Assembly (NCBI GenBank): GCA_020866945.1
Contig: JAJBVW010000181.1
Coordinates: forward strand, 1-11,955
DNA from: Oscillospiraceae bacterium
GTDB taxonomy: Bacteria > Bacillota > Clostridia > Oscillospirales > Oscillospiraceae
DNA: 11,955 bases
Direction of reading: 5' to 3'
Made by a program: the position numbers and the translations under genes. A model generated the notes under the pieces. It was not told the origin of the DNA. It worked only from the letters and a program-made list of their open reading frames with translations, and ran no database searches. Positions 5,896 through 11,955 of this stretch are shown piece after piece; position 1 is the stretch's first letter, and each line of letters opens with the position of its first letter.

Positions 5896-7893
5896 TTACG
5901 CCGCGGGAAGAACAGTGATGGCGCCCTCATAGGTGCCGGGGGCGGCCTCGGTCTCCGCGCCGTCTACGTACAGAACGCCGTCCAGGGTGGAGGTGTCGTC
6001 GATGGTCAGGACGGTCAGGGTGCTTTCCGCCGTGACGTGCCAGACGGAGCCGTTTGTCAGGGTAAGCTCGGTGCCCTGGTCGTCGCCGTATTCTGTCACC
6101 TCATAGGTGCCGTCCTCGTTCACGGTGACGCTGTGGACAAAGGCGTCCAGAGCGGCCTCCTCGCCGAAGGTGTTGGAGGCAAGGCCGATGGTGTAGTCCT
6201 CCACATATCCGGCCTCCAGCCAGTATTCCGTCCAGCTCTCGCAGGTGCCGCTGGTGATGGCGCCGGTGAGGGAGGTGTTGTCCAGGGTCAGGGTCATGAC
6301 CCGCTCATAATCCTCATCCAGAATGTCGCCGGTCACGTCCATGTTGCTCATGGTGATGCGGTTGCCCACGGCGTCGGTGCCGGCGGGAGTCTCCGGGGTG
6401 CTGGTGTCGTTATTCAGGGCGGACTGAATCAGAACGCCGCTGTAGGACTCCATGGTTACGTTGTCCAGAATGACCTCCGCGTTGGTGCCGCGCAGGAAGA
6501 TGACGGAGCCTTCGGTGTATTCGATGTACTTCTGGATGTTGGGGCTAATCTCCTGGCCGTACCAGGAGGCGTTGATGCTGTATTCGATGTCCTCGTCGGA
6601 GAGCAGCTCCCGATCGGTCAGCAGGGTGCTGTCCTTCACGTAGAGATAGCCCTGGGGGTCGGCGGAATAGGAGCCGGCCAGGTGCATCATCACCGCGTAG
6701 CGGCCACCGGCGATGGTAGAGCCGCCCAGGGCGGTATAGTCTTCATCCTCGTCCGCGAAGGCATAGGGGTCGATGTCCTCGTACAGGCCCACACCGTATC
6801 CGGCGCCGCCTTCCACACCCTCGTCTCCGTCATAGACGCTGACCTCGCCGGTGCCGGCGATGATGATGCCGATCTCCGCACCCTCCAGCACGGAGGCGTA
6901 GAAGTAATCCCGGCAGTTGCCGTCGGCGTAGGTTCCGTAGCCGCCCAGAAGAGCGGAGCCGAAGGTGTTCACGGCCACCAGGTCAACGCCGTCGCCGGAG
7001 GCGCCGTCCGTGGAGATGGAGGCCCAGCCGTCCACCGTGACCACGGTGTCATAGTAATAGGTGACGCTCTCGCCGCCGGACAGAACGGTGCGGTCTGCGC
7101 CGGTGACAAGCAGAGGGTCGTTCGGAAGGTTCTCGGACTGGCCTGCAAAGGCGGGGGCGTAGCCCCGCGTTACCAGCAGGGAGTCCTTCACCACCAGAGT
7201 GGAGCCGACGCCGCTGGTGCCGTTGTTGGAAACAGCCAGGCCCTCCAGGCCCTCGCTGTAAACATAGGCGTTTTCAATGAGCAGGGCCGCGCCGCCGGAG
7301 ACGGACACCTGGGTGGGGCCGCGGCTGGCGGTCTCATCGTCCAGGGAGTCGCCGGAGATGGACACGCTGTAATAGGCCCCGTCCAGCAGCTCCGCCAACA
7401 GGGCCTGGCCGCCCTCGGTGACGGCGGTGTACTGGCCGTAGGTGTCGCTGTCCTCGTCCCAGTCGATTTGGCTTATCCAGGTGTAGTCCAGGTCATAGCC
7501 CTCGGCGTTGGGATTCAGGCCGTCGTTTGAATAAATCTCCGCGAAGTTGGGCACGGCGAAAAGCTCCTGCTCGTCGCCCAAAATAGTGGTGAAGCCATCC
7601 TCCAGCGCGTCCACGTGTTCCGACGCGGTGACGGACAGGAAGGTTTCTGAAGCGGAGCCGGCGGTGAACTGGATGGCGGCGATGGCCTCCCCGCTCTCCG
7701 GCAGATCGCCCTCCACCGCCCAGGTTCCCTCCTCGCTGACGGTCAGCTCGCCTTCTGAGACGGTCAGGAGCCGTCCGCTGCTGCCGGAGGCCTCTCCCGA
7801 CGCCTCCCCGGAGGCGTCGCTGGTGGCGAAGCAGGCGGAGGAAAGCACCAGGCACACAACCAGCAGGCTTGCCAGGATCTTTGTGATCTTCAT
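5896..7893 (-). CDS. secreted beta-helix-like protein of unknown function
   Basis: I do not recognise this 665-aa protein as a named family. ATG at 7893 is chosen because AGGAG (7901-7905) lies 7 nt upstream; an in-frame ATG at 7911 precedes that site. Residues 1-24 form a signal peptide (MKITKILASLLVVCLVLSSACFA), probably cut after CFA. The Cys is not in a good lipobox, so lipoprotein status is doubtful. Residues 25-40 are a Ser-Gly-Glu/Ala repeat linker. The rest is acidic, low in Lys, and built of short strands with Gly/Asn/Asp turns, for example GSTLVVKDSLLVTRG and NRITMSNMDVTGDI, as in right-handed beta-helices. The C-terminus has SVWHVTAESTLTVLTIDD (Trp618) and then an Asp/Gly-rich strand, resembling the last coils of autotransporter-type passengers. 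No wall anchor is visible. Coil style and SGE linker recall the 868-aa protein at 210-2816, but full homology cannot be shown by eye. Function unknown; surface or matrix protein is a guess. Confidence 0.85.
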   Translation of the reverse strand: MKITKILASLLVVCLVLSSACFATSDASGEASGEASGSSGRLLTVSEGELTVSEEGTWAVEGDLPESGEAIAAIQFTAGSASETFLSVTASEHVDALEDGFTTILGDEQELFAVPNFAEIYSNDGLNPNAEGYDLDYTWISQIDWDEDSDTYGQYTAVTEGGQALLAELLDGAYYSVSISGDSLDDETASRGPTQVSVSGGAALLIENAYVYSEGLEGLAVSNNGTSGVGSTLVVKDSLLVTRGYAPAFAGQSENLPNDPLLVTGADRTVLSGGESVTYYYDTVVTVDGWASISTDGASGDGVDLVAVNTFGSALLGGYGTYADGNCRDYFYASVLEGAEIGIIIAGTGEVSVYDGDEGVEGGAGYGVGLYEDIDPYAFADEDEDYTALGGSTIAGGRYAVMMHLAGSYSADPQGYLYVKDSTLLTDRELLSDEDIEYSINASWYGQEISPNIQKYIEYTEGSVIFLRGTNAEVILDNVTMESYSGVLIQSALNNDTSTPETPAGTDAVGNRITMSNMDVTGDILDEDYERVMTLTLDNTSLTGAITSGTCESWTEYWLEAGYVEDYTIGLASNTFGEEAALDAFVHSVTVNEDGTYEVTEYGDDQGTELTLTNGSVWHVTAESTLTVLTIDDTSTLDGVLYVDGAETEAAPGTYEGAITVLPAA

Positions 7894-7934
7894 AGGTTTT
7901 CTCCTGTTCATAATATTTTTCTGGGAATATTATT

Positions 7935-7966
7935 AGAATATCACATTTCTCCGCCGCTTACCTCAA
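7935..7966 (-). promoter_or_regulatory. candidate promoter of the 665-aa secreted protein gene
   Basis: On the minus strand, TGA followed by TATTCT (7943 down to 7935) resembles an extended -10, about 42 nt upstream of the ATG. The nearest -35-like hexamer is TTGAGG (7966-7961), 20 nt away, which is too long for a standard promoter. The surrounding AT-rich tract contrasts with the GC-rich genes. Read-through from the DUF2975/HTH operon upstream is an alternative source of transcript, since no clear terminator separates them. Confidence 0.3.
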
Positions 7967-8001
7967 CCAATTTGTCGGGTCGTCACAAGAAAAACGATGA
8001 G

Positions 8002-8232
8002 TTACCCCTCCGATTCCGGCTTTTTTTCCTCCCGCCGGTACTCCAGAATATCCCCCGGCTGGCAGTCCAGGGCGTCGCAGATGGCGTCCAGTGTGGAGAA
8101 GCGGATGGCGCTGACCTTGCCGGTTTTGATTTTGGAGAGATTGACGTTCGCGATGCCCACACGGGCGGAAAGCTCATTCAGGGACATCTTCCGGTCGGCC
8201 ATTACTCGATCCAGCCGCAAAATAATTGCCAT
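8002..8232 (-). CDS. small Cro/C1-type HTH regulator (YozG-like)
   Basis: This 76-aa protein is a single helix-turn-helix DNA-binding domain. Residues about 5-62 carry the pattern LDRVMADRKMSLNELSARVGIANVNLSKIKTGKVSAIRFSTL, in which ELSARVGI..NLSKIKTG is the HTH, followed by ICDALDCQPGDILEY. A short charged tail ends it. The ATG at 8232 follows AAGGAGG (8245-8239) at 6 nt; that site overlaps the stop codon of the DUF2975 gene, so translation is likely coupled. The HTH/DUF2975 pairing is a recurrent Firmicutes arrangement in which the regulator is thought to control its own operon, but the mechanism is not well described. A longer in-frame extension upstream exists but overlaps DUF2975 and lacks a ribosome site. 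The 21-bp-spaced repeats at the operon promoter are a candidate binding site. Confidence 0.9.
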   Translation of the reverse strand: MAIILRLDRVMADRKMSLNELSARVGIANVNLSKIKTGKVSAIRFSTLDAICDALDCQPGDILEYRREEKKPESEG

Positions 8233-8243
8233 GATACGCCTCC

Positions 8244-8813
8244 TTATAAGGTCTCGTCCGCCTGACGCTGAAGCTCCTCCCCATAGCGGAAGATGTAGGA
8301 GAACAAAAACAGCAGCACAGCGAGAAGAAGCCAGGACAGGTCGTAGCCTACATCCAGCGCGGCGTCCGTTACGTTCAGCGCCTGGGTCAGCACAAGCTGC
8401 GCGATGGCGGCGACGACCGCCTCCAATACGCCGTAGGCGACGGCCAGCCAGCCCAGCCGCCGTAGGCTCCGGCAGACGGCGCTCTCGAAGGGGCGGCCCT
8501 CCTTCATGGGCCGAAGGAGCTGCCGGATGACGTGAATCACGCAAAGTCCAAAGGTCAGGGACAGCACGAACAGGACAGACAGGGTGATAAACACCCCCGG
8601 CAGCCCGTCCGCCGCCGCGTCCGCCATGCTGTAGGCCGTGCCGTTTACATCAAGGGTGACAAGCCATTGAAGGCCCTCCCCGCCGTTCAGACCAGCCCCG
8701 GCCAGTACGGCGATGTCCGCAATCAGCATCACAGCGCCCATCGCCACCGCGAGCCAGAAAAGAACCCGAAAGAATACGTCCAGCCCTCTGGCTGTTTTGC
8801 AAAGCTTATTCAT
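8244..8813 (-). CDS. DUF2975 four-helix membrane protein
   Basis: This 189-aa integral membrane protein has four predicted transmembrane segments at about 13-38, 74-98, 119-143 and 159-176. A polar extracytoplasmic stretch lies between the first two, and a cytoplasmic RPMKEGRPF segment (101-109) between the second and third. The tail FRYGEELQRQADETL matches the conserved C-terminal pattern of DUF2975 proteins. ATG at 8813 is supported by GGAGG (8825-8821) at 7 nt; an in-frame ATG at 8828 precedes that site. It is the first gene after a consensus promoter and is followed at once by the HTH regulator, whose ribosome site overlaps this stop. No biochemical function is established. A sensor or partner modulating the regulator is an inference from the constant pairing. 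Confidence 0.88.
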   Translation of the reverse strand: MNKLCKTARGLDVFFRVLFWLAVAMGAVMLIADIAVLAGAGLNGGEGLQWLVTLDVNGTAYSMADAAADGLPGVFITLSVLFVLSLTFGLCVIHVIRQLLRPMKEGRPFESAVCRSLRRLGWLAVAYGVLEAVVAAIAQLVLTQALNVTDAALDVGYDLSWLLLAVLLFLFSYIFRYGEELQRQADETL

Positions 8814-8843
8814 TTGGATACCTCCCATATGTTTGATGGGTTC

Positions 8844-8872
8844 AGTATAGCAGGGGAAATAATGTTTGTCAA
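8844..8872 (-). promoter_or_regulatory. consensus sigma-A promoter of the DUF2975-HTH operon
   Basis: Read on the minus strand, a perfect TTGACA (8872-8867) is followed after exactly 17 nt by TATACT (8849-8844). Transcription would start near 8838, about 25 nt before the ATG at 8813. So strong a promoter in front of a regulator gene suggests it is normally held down by a repressor, and direct repeats flank the -35 box. Confidence 0.88.
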
Positions 8873-8888
8873 CTATTTTTTAATGTTT
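8860..8888 (-). promoter_or_regulatory. direct repeats flanking the -35 box; candidate HTH regulator site
   Basis: AAACATTA (minus strand) occurs at 8888-8881 and again at 8867-8860, with starts 21 bp apart, two turns of the helix. The downstream copy shares its first base with the end of the -35 hexamer and runs into the spacer. Same-face spacing and overlap with the promoter suit binding by two regulator units, probably the Cro/C1-type protein encoded by this operon. Confidence 0.45.
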
Positions 8889-8930
8889 ATCGTAAAATAA
8901 TTTGCGTTTTTCGTTTTTTTCGTAGCGCTC

Positions 8931-8967
8931 CAAAAATCCCGGGGAAGACATGAGCTTCCCCGGGATT
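8931..8967 (-). terminator. rho-independent terminator after gltD
   Basis: A perfect 13-bp stem (8935-8947 with 8955-8967) closes a 7-nt loop. Read on the minus strand it is followed by a T-run (TTTTTG down to 8931). It lies about 19 nt after the gltD stop and insulates gltBD from the DUF2975 promoter region beyond. The flanking bases are less suited to termination on the plus strand. Confidence 0.93.
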
Positions 8968-8985
8968 GATTAGATTGGATGGTAT

Positions 8986-10377
8986 TTACAGATTCGTATA
9001 TCCCTCTAGGTATTCGTCCACGGCCTTGGCGCAGGCGCGGCCTTCGGCGATGGCGATGGCCACCAGGGACGCGCCCCGGCGCATATCCCCGGCCACGAAT
9101 ATCTTTTCGTTTTCCGTGGCGAAGCTGTCCCCCAGGCCCAAGCGGCCCTTTTCGTTCAGGGTCAGGCCGAGAGATTCCGGGGCCAGAGCCTCCGCGCCGG
9201 AAAAGCCGGCCGCCAGCAGCAGCAGCTCCGCCGGGAGCGTCTGCTCCTGACTGGCGGTTTCCACCGTCACAGCGGTCAGGGCGCCGTTTTCGTCCGTCTC
9301 CAGACGCCTGGCGACGGTCTCGTACAGGCGGGGGTCGTGGCCGAAGCGGGCGATGGTCTCCTCCTGGCCGTAATCCGGTGCGCCGGTCTTGGCGGGATAG
9401 GGCCAGACCCGCGCCGTCTCAGCGGGAGCGGGCTTGCGGACGAGCTGGGTGACGGAGACGGCCCCCTGGCGCACGGCGGTGGCCACGCAGTCCGTCGCAG
9501 TGTCTCCGTTTCCGATGATGACCACCCGCTTGCCCCTGGCGGAGCAGTCGCTCTCCGTCCCGACCAGAACCGCCCTGGTGCTGGCGGTGAGATAGTCCAG
9601 CGCCTGATACACCCCGGCGGCGGGGGCGTTTTCATAGTCCACGGAGCGGGGCTTTCTGGCCCCGCAGCAAAGCACCACCGCGTCGTATGCCTCCAAAAGG
9701 GCCGGGCCGGTCACGTCCCGGCCAACCTGCACCCCGGTGCGGAAGGTGACGCCCTCCGCCTCCATCCGCTGAATGCGGCGGTCAATGACGGATTTATCCA
9801 GCTTCATGTTGGGGATGCCGTACATCAGAAGGCCCCCCACCCGGTCGTCCTGCTCGAATACAGTGACCTGATGGCCCCGCTGGTTCAGCCTGTCCGCCGC
9901 CGCCAGCCCTGCCGGGCCGGAGCCGACGACCGCCACCTGGCGGCCTGTGCGGACGGCGGGGGGCTTGGGGGAAATCAGGCCGTTTGCGTAGCCATATTCC
10001 ACCAGGGCCAGCTCGTTGTCCCGGATGGACACCGGCTCCCCATCCAGGCCGCAGGTGCAGGCCGCCTCACACAGGGCGGGGCATACCCGGCCTGTGAACT
10101 CCGGGAAGCTGTTGGTTTTCAGAAGTCTGTCCAGGGCGTGAACCCAGTTGCCGTTGAATATCTCGTCGTTCCACTCCGGGATGAGGTTGTGCAGCGGGCA
10201 GCCGAAGCCGGACTGGCAGAAGGGCACGCCGCAGCTCATGCATCTCGCGCCCTGAAGCTGCCGCTCCTGCTCGGACAGCTCCCCGTGAAATTCCCGGAAA
10301 TCCTCTATGCGCTCCGCGGGGGCAGCGCAGGGCCGCTCCGTGCGCTTATATTCCAAAAAGCCTGTGGTCTTTCCCAT
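8986..10377 (-). CDS. gltD: glutamate synthase [NADPH] small subunit
   Basis: This 463-aa cytosolic flavoprotein passes electrons from NADPH through FAD and 4Fe-4S clusters to the large subunit, where glutamine and 2-oxoglutarate become two glutamates. The N-terminus holds the cluster cysteines: C46, C49, C54 and C60 in CMSCGVPFC..GC, then C99, C103, C107 and C109 in GRVCPALCEAACTCG. The FAD site is VAVVGSGPAGLAA (GxGxxG at 152-157, acidic E175). The NAD(P)H site is VVIIGNGDTATD (about 285-296). The C-terminal FAD motif is FVAGDMRRGASLVAIAIAEGR (427-447). The loop between the third and fourth cysteine is compact and the chain slightly short for the family. ATG at 10377 is chosen over an upstream in-frame start because GGGAGGGG lies just before it. 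One base separates it from the gltB stop (TGA-T-ATG), so the two are co-translated. Homologous Nfn-type subunits exist, but the gltB neighbour settles the call. Confidence 0.96.
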   Translation of the reverse strand: MGKTTGFLEYKRTERPCAAPAERIEDFREFHGELSEQERQLQGARCMSCGVPFCQSGFGCPLHNLIPEWNDEIFNGNWVHALDRLLKTNSFPEFTGRVCPALCEAACTCGLDGEPVSIRDNELALVEYGYANGLISPKPPAVRTGRQVAVVGSGPAGLAAADRLNQRGHQVTVFEQDDRVGGLLMYGIPNMKLDKSVIDRRIQRMEAEGVTFRTGVQVGRDVTGPALLEAYDAVVLCCGARKPRSVDYENAPAAGVYQALDYLTASTRAVLVGTESDCSARGKRVVIIGNGDTATDCVATAVRQGAVSVTQLVRKPAPAETARVWPYPAKTGAPDYGQEETIARFGHDPRLYETVARRLETDENGALTAVTVETASQEQTLPAELLLLAAGFSGAEALAPESLGLTLNEKGRLGLGDSFATENEKIFVAGDMRRGASLVAIAIAEGRACAKAVDEYLEGYTNL

Positions 10378-10378
10378 A

Positions 10379-11955
10379 TCAGGCCCCTCCCTTCTGTACG
10401 GCATAAAACGCCTCCAGCTCCGCCTGCTGCCGGGGGATTCCCTTTTCCTCCAGCTGGCCGATGGCGATGAGCATACGGCTGTAATCCGTGGGGGTTATTT
10501 TCTTGAACAGGGGGAGCATTTCCTCCCAGTTTTCCAGGATGGTCTTGCCCCGCTGGGAGCCGGTGGCTTCCACGTGGGCCGTAATCATGTCCTTGAGCTG
10601 GGCGATGTCGTATTTCGCCGTGACCGCGCCCATGGAGACCATATCCTTATTGAGCTGCAAATACAGCTCGTGCCGCTCATCCAGTACGTAGGCGATGCCG
10701 CCGCTCATACCTGCGGCGAAGTTCTTGCCCGTGGAGCCGAGGATAACCACACAGCCGCCGGTCATATACTCGCAGCCGTGGTCGCCCACGCCCTCCACAA
10801 CGGCCTCCGCCCCGGAGTTTCTGACGCAGAACCGCTCGCCGGCCATGCCGTTTATGTAGGCGCAGCCGGAGGTCGCGCCGTACAGGGCCACGTTTCCGAT
10901 GATGATGTTCTCGCCGGGGTTGATAATGCTGTTTTTCGGCGGGCGGACAATCAGCCTGCCGCCGGAAAGGCCCTTGCCAAAGTAGTCGTTGCTGTCCCCG
11001 GTCAGACGGATGGTCATGCCCTTGGGCAGGAACGCTCCGAAGGACTGTCCGCCGCCGCCGCTGGCCTCGATGGTCAGGGTGTCGTCCGCCAGGCGGTTTC
11101 CAAAGCGCTTTGTTACCTCCGAGCCGAGGATAGTGCCGAAGGTGCGGTTGGTGCTGGAAACCTTCACGGAGACCTTCTTGGGCGTGCCGTCCTTCAGCGT
11201 CTTTTTAAAGGCGGGCAGCAGCACGCTCTCGTCCAATGTCTGCTCCAGATGGAAGTCGTAATCCGCCTCGGGCTTGTGGGAGACGGCGTTTTCCGCCTGG
11301 TGAGCGGCGTTCAAAATGCCGGACAGATCCACGCTGCGGGCCTGCTCGCTTTGCAGATCCTCCCGCACCCGGAGAAGGTCGGTGCGGCCCACCAGCTCGT
11401 TAACGGTGCGCACGCCCAGCTTCGCCATGATTTCCCGCAGCTCCTGGGCCACAAAGCGCATGAAGTTCATGACATACTCGGGCTTTCCCTTAAACCGGCA
11501 GCGCAGATCTGGGTTCTGGGTGGCCACGCCCACCGGGCAGGTATCCAGATTGCAGACGCGCATCATCAGGCAGCCCATGGAGACCAGCGGCCCGGTGGCG
11601 AAGCCAAATTCCTCCGCCCCCAAAATGGCGGCGATGGCCACATCCCGGCCGGTCATCAGCTTGCCGTCCGTCTCCAATATGACCCGCTCCCGCAGACCGT
11701 TCGCGATAAGGGTCTGATGGGCCTCGGCCAGGCCAAGCTCCCAGGGCAGCCCGGCGTTTTGGATGGAGTTTCGGGGCGCGGCCCCGGTGCCGCCGTCATA
11801 GCCGGAGATAAGCACCACCTGTGCCCCGGCCTTGGCGACGCCGGCGGCGATGGTGCCGACGCCGGCCTCGGACACCAGCTTCACGGAAATGCGGGCGTCC
11901 CGGTTGGCGTTTTTCAGGTCGTAGATCAGCTGGGCCAGGTCCTCGATGGAGTAGA
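10379..11955 (-). CDS. gltB: glutamate synthase large subunit, C-terminal part (5' end outside the window)
   Basis: The frame stays open to the window edge, giving the last 524 residues of a protein usually about 1500 long; the N-terminal glutaminase domain is not visible. The visible part begins inside the FMN-binding synthase domain, at YSIEDLAQLIYDL, then ISVKLVSEAGVGTIAAGVAKA and ISGYDGGTGAAP. The 3Fe-4S cluster cysteines are in CLMMRVCNLDTC (C-x5-C-x4-C, residues 128, 134 and 139 of the visible part), followed by PVGVATQ. The GXGXG beta-helix domain follows, with SGGGGQSFGAFLPKGMTIRLTGDSNDY, GLSGGRLIV, and GATSGCAYINGMAGERFCVRNSG up to GMSGGIAYVLD. This subunit makes glutamate from glutamine-derived ammonia and 2-oxoglutarate. 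gltD follows after one base. The GTG seen at 11884 is an internal valine codon (RISVKLVSE), not a start. Promoter and regulation lie outside the window. Confidence 0.96.
   Translation of the reverse strand, partial: YSIEDLAQLIYDLKNANRDARISVKLVSEAGVGTIAAGVAKAGAQVVLISGYDGGTGAAPRNSIQNAGLPWELGLAEAHQTLIANGLRERVILETDGKLMTGRDVAIAAILGAEEFGFATGPLVSMGCLMMRVCNLDTCPVGVATQNPDLRCRFKGKPEYVMNFMRFVAQELREIMAKLGVRTVNELVGRTDLLRVREDLQSEQARSVDLSGILNAAHQAENAVSHKPEADYDFHLEQTLDESVLLPAFKKTLKDGTPKKVSVKVSSTNRTFGTILGSEVTKRFGNRLADDTLTIEASGGGGQSFGAFLPKGMTIRLTGDSNDYFGKGLSGGRLIVRPPKNSIINPGENIIIGNVALYGATSGCAYINGMAGERFCVRNSGAEAVVEGVGDHGCEYMTGGCVVILGSTGKNFAAGMSGGIAYVLDERHELYLQLNKDMVSMGAVTAKYDIAQLKDMITAHVEATGSQRGKTILENWEEMLPLFKKITPTDYSRMLIAIGQLEEKGIPRQQAELEAFYAVQKGGA

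Noticed and set aside
5797..7530. 577-codon open frame on the plus strand across the end of the sulfatase and antisense to the 665-aa gene
   Set aside because: It crosses a terminator hairpin, lacks domain features and has the same Gly/Val/His-rich antisense composition. The minus-strand gene has a signal peptide and ribosome site.
7828..7893. Lipoprotein signal in the 665-aa protein
   Set aside because: The Cys in LSSAC has Ser rather than Leu at -3, and a signal peptidase I site (CFA) follows at once. An ordinary secreted protein is more likely, though not certain.
8002..8544. Long version (180 aa) of the HTH regulator
   Set aside because: The extra N-terminal part lies over the DUF2975 gene in another frame, is Arg/Pro-rich without structure, and the AAGGAGG site at 8239-8245 clearly marks the start at 8232.
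9337..10470. 377-codon plus-strand frame opposite gltD
   Set aside because: gltD has all cluster and nucleotide-binding motifs on the minus strand, and the shadow crosses the gltB/gltD junction.
1..11955. CRISPR arrays, insertion sequences, tRNA or rRNA genes
   Set aside because: No regularly spaced direct repeats, transposase frames with terminal inverted repeats, or structural RNA sequences were seen on either strand.

Overview
The window looks like a GC-rich (roughly 60% by eye) anaerobic, low-oxygen-gut type Clostridia genome, plausibly Oscillospiraceae-like. The pointers are strong AGGAGG-type ribosome binding sites, Gram-positive signal peptides, a YozG-like HTH/DUF2975 pair, a Cys-type sulfatase without a signal peptide, and separate gltB and gltD genes. 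This placement is inference; nothing in the window fixes genus or species.

Layout. (1) 1-2871, + strand: a structured leader and a large secreted protein of unknown function (868 aa). It has a predicted beta-helix core, an acidic Ala/Glu/Asp/Ser linker and no visible cell-wall anchor, and it ends in a strong hairpin terminator. (2) 2941-5870, + strand: a well-formed promoter with an adjacent inverted repeat drives a two-gene operon, a GPH-family sugar:cation symporter and a cytoplasmic type I sulfatase overlapping by 4 nt. A hairpin with exactly the same core as the previous terminator ends it. (3) 5896-8872, - strand: a consensus promoter with flanking direct repeats drives a DUF2975 membrane protein and a small Cro/C1-type regulator, translationally linked. 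About 110 nt further on in the same direction is a second secreted beta-helix-like protein (665 aa). (4) 8931-11955, - strand: gltD and the 3' part of gltB, the NADPH-glutamate synthase subunits, with a clear terminator after gltD.

How the genes may work together. The symporter and sulfatase form a minimal uptake-then-desulfation module for a small sulfated sugar or sulfate ester. Two unrecognised secreted repetitive proteins bracket it; they share Ser-Gly-Glu linkers and beta-helix-like coils, and could be surface or matrix proteins of a gut-type bacterium. The DUF2975/HTH pair could control itself and, by read-through, the second secreted protein. gltBD is housekeeping nitrogen assimilation and is functionally separate.

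The least described material is the two secreted proteins, in particular a motif repeated near both ends of the first one. No mobile element, CRISPR array, tRNA or rRNA was seen, and no stretch over 300 nt lacks a gene.
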